Shown here: positions 59,196 through 64,000 of the stretch, one piece after another
Layout: each line of letters opens with the position of its first letter
How positions within the stretch are numbered: position 1 is the first letter of the stretch
From: Saccharum officinarum
Lineage: Eukaryota > Streptophyta > Magnoliopsida > Poales > Poaceae
NCBI GenBank assembly: GCA_020631735.1
Contig: CM036201.1
Span: 77,786,502-77,850,501 of the forward strand
Length of the DNA: 64,000 bases
Direction of reading: 5' to 3'
Notes under the pieces: model-generated
The model's database searches: none
The model's input: the letters and a program-made list of their open reading frames with translations, nothing else
What the model was told of the DNA's origin: nothing
Position numbers and translations under genes: made by a program

Positions 59196-60917
59196 TGCGA
59201 ACACAAGGTTGACAAGTACCCTTGTGTGTTCGTTTTGTGATGAGTGATTGTCAATGTGATCCACGAAGTAGGTTGAGTGGTGACTAATCCTACCTTGGCA
59301 AAAGCCTTGTATGCGACATGTCTCTTGGCTTGTGTTGTGCAGGTGTGGAGCACGGAGGCGGTAGCCGACGGCGAGGTGAAGGTCAAGGAGGACGTGCCGT
59401 GCCGATGGACCAGAGGGGTGAAGGACGGACGTGAGGCTTAGACCGAGGGACCCGGAGGCCGGGTGGCTAGCCGCGGTGGCTGACACTTGGGACATCGACA
59501 AGCGCGAGAAGACATGGGAGTGACTGTGTTGACTGTGGAGGTGACACGTGTCGAATGGCGGGGGACGCGTATGGAGTACGCTACTCGCGAAGCGGTTTGA
59601 TGGTTTGGGCCTCAAAACCATCGGAGGCGGGTTTACGGGTTTGGGCCTCAAAACCCGGGCGGAGGTTCCGAGGAGGAACGGACGACACGTGGCGGCATCG
59701 GGGAGTTCGCGTCGAGGCGAAGCTACCGGTGAGGAGGCGCGGTGGCCGTCGGATGAAGATGACACAGGGTTGGACCTTTACGCCCTTGGCTAAATGGTTT
59801 GGCTCTTTTGTATACAGGGGCAAAACTGGAAATGTGTAATAGCCCTGTTAAATAGGATGAGAGAGCCCCTATCTTCCTCACCTCCTCCATTTTCATTTTC
59901 TCCTTTAGGGTTTCTTCCTCTAGGTGCTTGTGTGTAAAAGAGAGAGGTCCACTAATCCACTGATTAGTGTAAGAACCATGAATCTTTGAGGGAAGGAGGT
60001 CCCGAATCCTCCGGTGTCCTCCGGTGTTCGGCAGAGAAATCAATTTGTGAGTTCATGATGTGTTCTTCGCGTTCTTCATTTTCTCCCCTCTAGTTCTTCC
60101 TTTGATTCGTCGTTTCTAGACCATTTTGGTTCGTTTTTGTTGCCTTAATTCGTGATATGACGTGAGTAGAATCTTTCGACCGAAGGAAATCCATCAATTC
60201 CTCACGAGCAAGTAGATCGGAGGATTTCTTGGTCTAGGTCTCAAGAACCGGTGTTTTTTGTTCTCCTTCGATTTCCCGTTGATTGGCTTCAAATTGGGCG
60301 ATGACCTCTTAGAGGTAGCTCCCCTACTGTCTTGTGATCATGCTCACCAAATTTCGTGGCAGTTGGTGAAGATTTGGCCACAAAGCGGAAGATCAAAGAG
60401 AGGAAGCGATTTTCGGAGCTCTGTGTTCCTGCTGTTTCGCGATTCGTGGACAGTCCGCGGTACTGTAGCGGACAGTCCGGGAGTCGAGATTTTTTCTGTG
60501 CTTTCATTGCTGCACGGTGTCCGTACTCGCGGACTGTCCGGCCCCCAAGCCCGGACTGTCTGCGGTACTGTAGCAGTTATTTTTCAGTCGAGAACAGAAC
60601 TGCTTCCGCGAAGTTCGTTTTCAGATTTTTGACCTGCGGACTGTCCACGGTACTGTAGCGGACTGTCCGCGGCTCGCAGTCTGTGCTGTTGCGATCTGTT
60701 TCTCGCCCGTTCGGTTTCCGATTCGAGTTCCGTCTTTTGCGTTGGGTTTCTAGTAATCTGAGGAATGTCTTTAGGGTCTCTTAAGTCTTGGTGGCTCGAG
60801 TTTTCGTAGCATTTGTTTGTGTGCCTTTTGGGGTTGATTTTGGGACAGCGGTCGAAAGTTTCGAAAGAAATTTGAGGCTCCCATTCACCCCCCTCTGATC
60901 GCCGTTTCGGTCCTTCA
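59196..60917 (+). repeat. Complete 3' LTR of right element, 1722 bp
   Basis: TGCGAACAC...CGGTCCTTCA. The only full-length LTR on the right arm and the best reference copy. The 3' third (60445-60675) carries repeated GGACTGTCC/GTACTGTAGC words. Confidence 0.93.
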
Positions 60918-62450
60918 CTAATTTAAAATGAAGGGAGTACAAGAGGATAAGACTGTTTACCCACAATAAATAATTCCAATGATATAGTATTACTAATACA
61001 AGACTAAAAGACAGTTACCCACGGAAGGCATCTCAAATTTTACATGCATCAGCTCATCAGCGGTTCAGCACTAGGGCAAATCCGCAGCATTGAGATTCCC
61101 TGACCTGGCCTGATAGGCTGTTATTTTTTAGGCCCCTAAGAATTCGAGGCCCTGTTTGATCGCACGGGTTGCACGCCCCTGAGGACATACCAGGCAGCCT
61201 CTCGTCCGTCTCCCGCCTCAGCATGACACCATGCCACCATGGTTGGTTGGGCTTGGCCAGTCTAGCTGCAGCCTGGAGCTGGACACAGAACACATGGATG
61301 CCATGCGAATCATTTTAGCTGGACATGCATATTCGTGTTTACTAGCTTTGGATATTCTCCAACGCAAATACAAATAGGAAGAATTAGTACTCCCTCCCTT
61401 CCAAAATAACTATTGTTTTTGCTTTATGGCACTTTGGTTTCCATGCCGTAAGTTTGACTAGATTTGTAGAATAAAATAAGTACAATATTTATATCTCCAA
61501 ATAAATTTATTATGAGAATAGATTCAACGATCTATCTAATAATATTAATTATGTACCATAAATATTAATATTTTTAATATAACATTAGTCAAAGTTATTT
61601 TTCGGAAAGCCAGAACGACAGTTATTTTGGAGCCGAGGGAGGATGTCTTGGAGAACCGAAAATGTGATATATGTAGTTGTTGCATTTACTCAATATCCGA
61701 AGAAATATTTGTGGCCGCTTGTACTGTAATTGAGGCACATTTATTAGTATTTGAAATCGAAGCAAAAAATCTGCATTCATATCTGTATCCGGCTTCGACT
61801 ACGAAGAAAAATATTAAAACAAATATTGTGTGAGCAATGTCCATCCATATCTGGTCCGATTTCATCCCTACAACCTAGTATGTTGTTTCATTCTGTTGAG
61901 TCATTGTGGGTACATTTAGATGGTGAAGGTAGATTTTTTTTTTGCGGGTGGTGAAGGTAGAGATAAAGTGTCCTGAGTTTCATTTAGTTGTTTTCAAGAG
62001 TGCCACGTCATCTGAAATAGTTTTAGTTGACGAATGAAATATGATCTTCCAGTACACAAAATTGTTTTATGGTTTCGTACACCAACTATATGATTTAATT
62101 GTTATATGGTGTTGTGATAGTAAAAAAATATGCCATACAAACTATGTAGCCACTTGCAAATCTATACCTTAATAATAAAGAGGCAAAATTTCAGGCTTTT
62201 TTTCGTCCATCTATTTGTTTGGTCCGTCTTCTCCTAACTAACTTCATGAATATGGATGTTATTTATATCTCTACAACTCTCATATTTATATGACACATAG
62301 ACAGAGTTCCTAAAGTAATATAGATAGTTATAGGAATCCTAATCCAAATATATGTCTCCAATTCTAAATATGTTGCATAGAAATCCAAACTCAAATAGGA
62401 AAAAATGCAAGTGTAAATTAGGAAATATATTCCATCTCAGTTTTTTCACT
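60918..62450 (+). repeat. Segment F, third copy, with Stowaway MITE (61390-61641)
   Basis: It follows the LTR end as in the other copies and matches them to about 62450, where the others join LTR2 and this one continues into different DNA. It therefore probably shows the original arrangement of F. Confidence 0.82.
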
Positions 62451-62592
62451 TATTTTCTCCAGTTTGGAGGTGTAGTCCGTACGCCCTGTCTAATGGAAAA
62501 TCCTCCGTATGTCCCGTCTGAAGGAAAGCCTTCACCCGTTAGCGGATTGTGTGTGACGTCCCGTGCCTTCCTTTTCATGATTTTTAACCTTT

Positions 62593-62948
62593 CCTTTTCT
62601 AATATGTAAATCTCCTTTTCTATATAGATAAAAAATAAATAATAAAACAATATTATGGGCCCTCCAAACTGCGACAATTATCTAATAAATAAATATTTCT
62701 ATCATGAAGTTGTTCCATGTAATTTTGATTAGGAAATAATTTATTATTATAAGATGAATCTATTGATTTTTCTTTTCTAATATGTAAATCTGCTTTTCTA
62801 TACAGATAAAAAATAAATAATAAAACAGTATTATGGGCCATTCAAACTGCAACAATTACCTAATAAAAAATATTTCTATCATGAAGTTGTTCCATGTAAT
62901 TTTGATTAGGGAATAAATTATTATTATAAGATGATTCGATTGATGACT
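62593..62948 (+). repeat. Tandem duplication, period 178 bp
   Basis: Two adjacent AT-rich copies start at 62593 and 62771 and share TCTAATATGTAAATCT, GATAAAAAATAAATAATAAA, ATTATGGGCC and TCATGAAGTTGTTCCATG with scattered differences. Confidence 0.85.
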
Positions 62949-62989
62949 TAACTAATTATCATGAATCAACTAATGGCTTAACTAATCAA

Positions 62990-63062
62990 ACTATAAACTG
63001 AAATCTTGAGAAGTTTGTCATCTAATGTAAACCGAAATCTTGAGAAGTTTGTCGTCTAATCT
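62990..63062 (+). repeat. Short tandem duplication, about 34 bp x 2
   Basis: AAATCTTGAGAAGTTTGTC with flanking AAACTG/AAACCG occurs twice in succession. Confidence 0.75.
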
Positions 63063-63566
63063 AATCAATTAAATGTTTTTCGAAGTTATCCTTATATACC
63101 AATGCAAATCTCCAAGTTGTTTGTATATACCAGAGCAAGTTTCGACGAGGGATGACATGTGGAAATTGAGAAAGGTCTCCTCGTACTTCACACTCGTCAA
63201 CTGAGAGACCAATTCTTGATATGACCTTGCTGAATTTAATGACATACTAAAACTACATATTGTGGGTCCTCAATAGAAGTCATAGAACTTGATATCTAAC
63301 TCCATCTACACATGAATAGTATGAAAACTAAAGTTATGATATATTTACGAGTAAACATTTTTGCACATTATACTGAAAGAAAAAAATATATCAAGGTTAT
63401 TTTCATTCAATACACGAATTAATAAGGCATTGTCATATTATTGCTAATGTTTATCTATATTTTGAATGCCATGGTCATCATAAAATAAAGTATAACTTTT
63501 TAAATTTTACAAAAAGGATAAAACTTAAATAGATACGTGACATTGTCGTTTTTGTTTTCATTAATG

Positions 63567-63690
63567 AGCCTGTTCATTTGTGATTGGTGTAACAACACCT
63601 CACAACATAAAAAATAGCACCTATACGAATTTTAGCTATTACAGTCGGTGTAACTATGCAGCAAGCTGAAGCGAACAAGTTGAACATTTG
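63567..63690. mobile_element. Possible hAT-like MITE
   Basis: GCCTGTTCATTTG at the left and GCTGAAGCGAACAAGTTGAAC at the right resemble the inverted ends of grass elements with GCCTGTTCG termini. The target-site duplication is unclear. Confidence 0.4.
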
Positions 63691-64000
63691 ATTTTTTGTT
63701 TCCCGTTACACTGCACGAGCATGTTTGCTAATCAAGTACTAGCGTACTAGAACTACGAGGTGTATAAACAATATACCAAATGCGCCTACCACTAAAAATT
63801 GAAGTGACATGTTGGCAAATAAATAGGGTACATGAAAATGTATTAGTTTACTTCAATAATTGTAAGATAGAAAATACATGGTTTGCTTATATAGTGGCGG
63901 AGCCCCGTGACCCTGGGTGCCTGCCCAGGCTCCGTTGCCGATGCACCCAGCATGTTTTGTCGGGAGCTAGCTCCAAAGACCAAAATATGTGAGCTGATCA
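63691..64000. other. Unassigned window end
   Basis: AT-rich to 63890, then GGCGGAGCCC-type sequence that may be the start of another repeat cut by the window. No supported gene. Confidence 0.3.

Overview
This is a plant nuclear window, almost certainly from a panicoid grass (sorghum, sugarcane or Miscanthus type). The evidence is a five-exon P2B Ca2+-ATPase gene with the steep 5' GC rise typical of grasses, Stowaway, Tourist-like and hAT-like MITEs, a SINE, and Copia and Gypsy LTR retrotransposons with tRNA-iMet-type primer sites. Two runs of exactly 100 N (12283-12382 and 51898-51997) are scaffold gaps. Species is an inference.

Layout. (1) 1-12282, read on the minus strand, is LTR1' - segment F' - truncated LTR2' - internal region - 3' LTR - part of F. 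It belongs to a SIRE/Maximus-like Copia element with 1.72-kb LTRs. (2) 12383-20776, minus strand, is the 5' part of a Gypsy element with a 4.84-kb LTR. Between its primer site and gag lies an intact 181-codon ORF whose first 22 residues copy the histone H3 tail, followed by a coiled coil and an acidic tail. (3) 20777-25261 is an older, decayed Tork-like Copia element, minus strand, into which the Gypsy element has inserted. It contains two arrays of short hairpins with conserved loops. (4) 25262-25900 is a LINE reverse-transcriptase relic. (5) 26470-31900 is the cellular island: a small unrecognised ORF and a complete ACA-type calcium pump (1021 aa, 27630-31501). (6) 31900-39977 has no gene and holds MITEs, a SINE with clear target-site duplications, two inverted copies of an unclassified repeat and an inverted LTR scrap. 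(7) 39978-62450, plus strand, is the mirror image of region 1: LTR1 - F - truncated LTR2 - internal region - LTR - gap - second internal copy - LTR - F. (8) 62450-64000 is AT-rich with a 178-bp tandem duplication.

The calcium pump therefore sits in a spacer of about 28 kb between two inverted copies (at least 12.3 kb) of one retrotransposon locus. The left arm shows the internal region once where the right arm shows it twice across a gap. Both gap edges carry homopolymer-length indels, so the extra right-hand copy may be an assembly product.

The most unusual item is the H3-tail-mimic ORF (14616-15161) and its predicted splicing. The next is the array of about ten variable-stem, common-loop hairpins at 22991-23877. 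All retrotransposon gag-pol regions here are broken by stops and frameshifts; the H3-mimic ORF and the calcium pump are intact.
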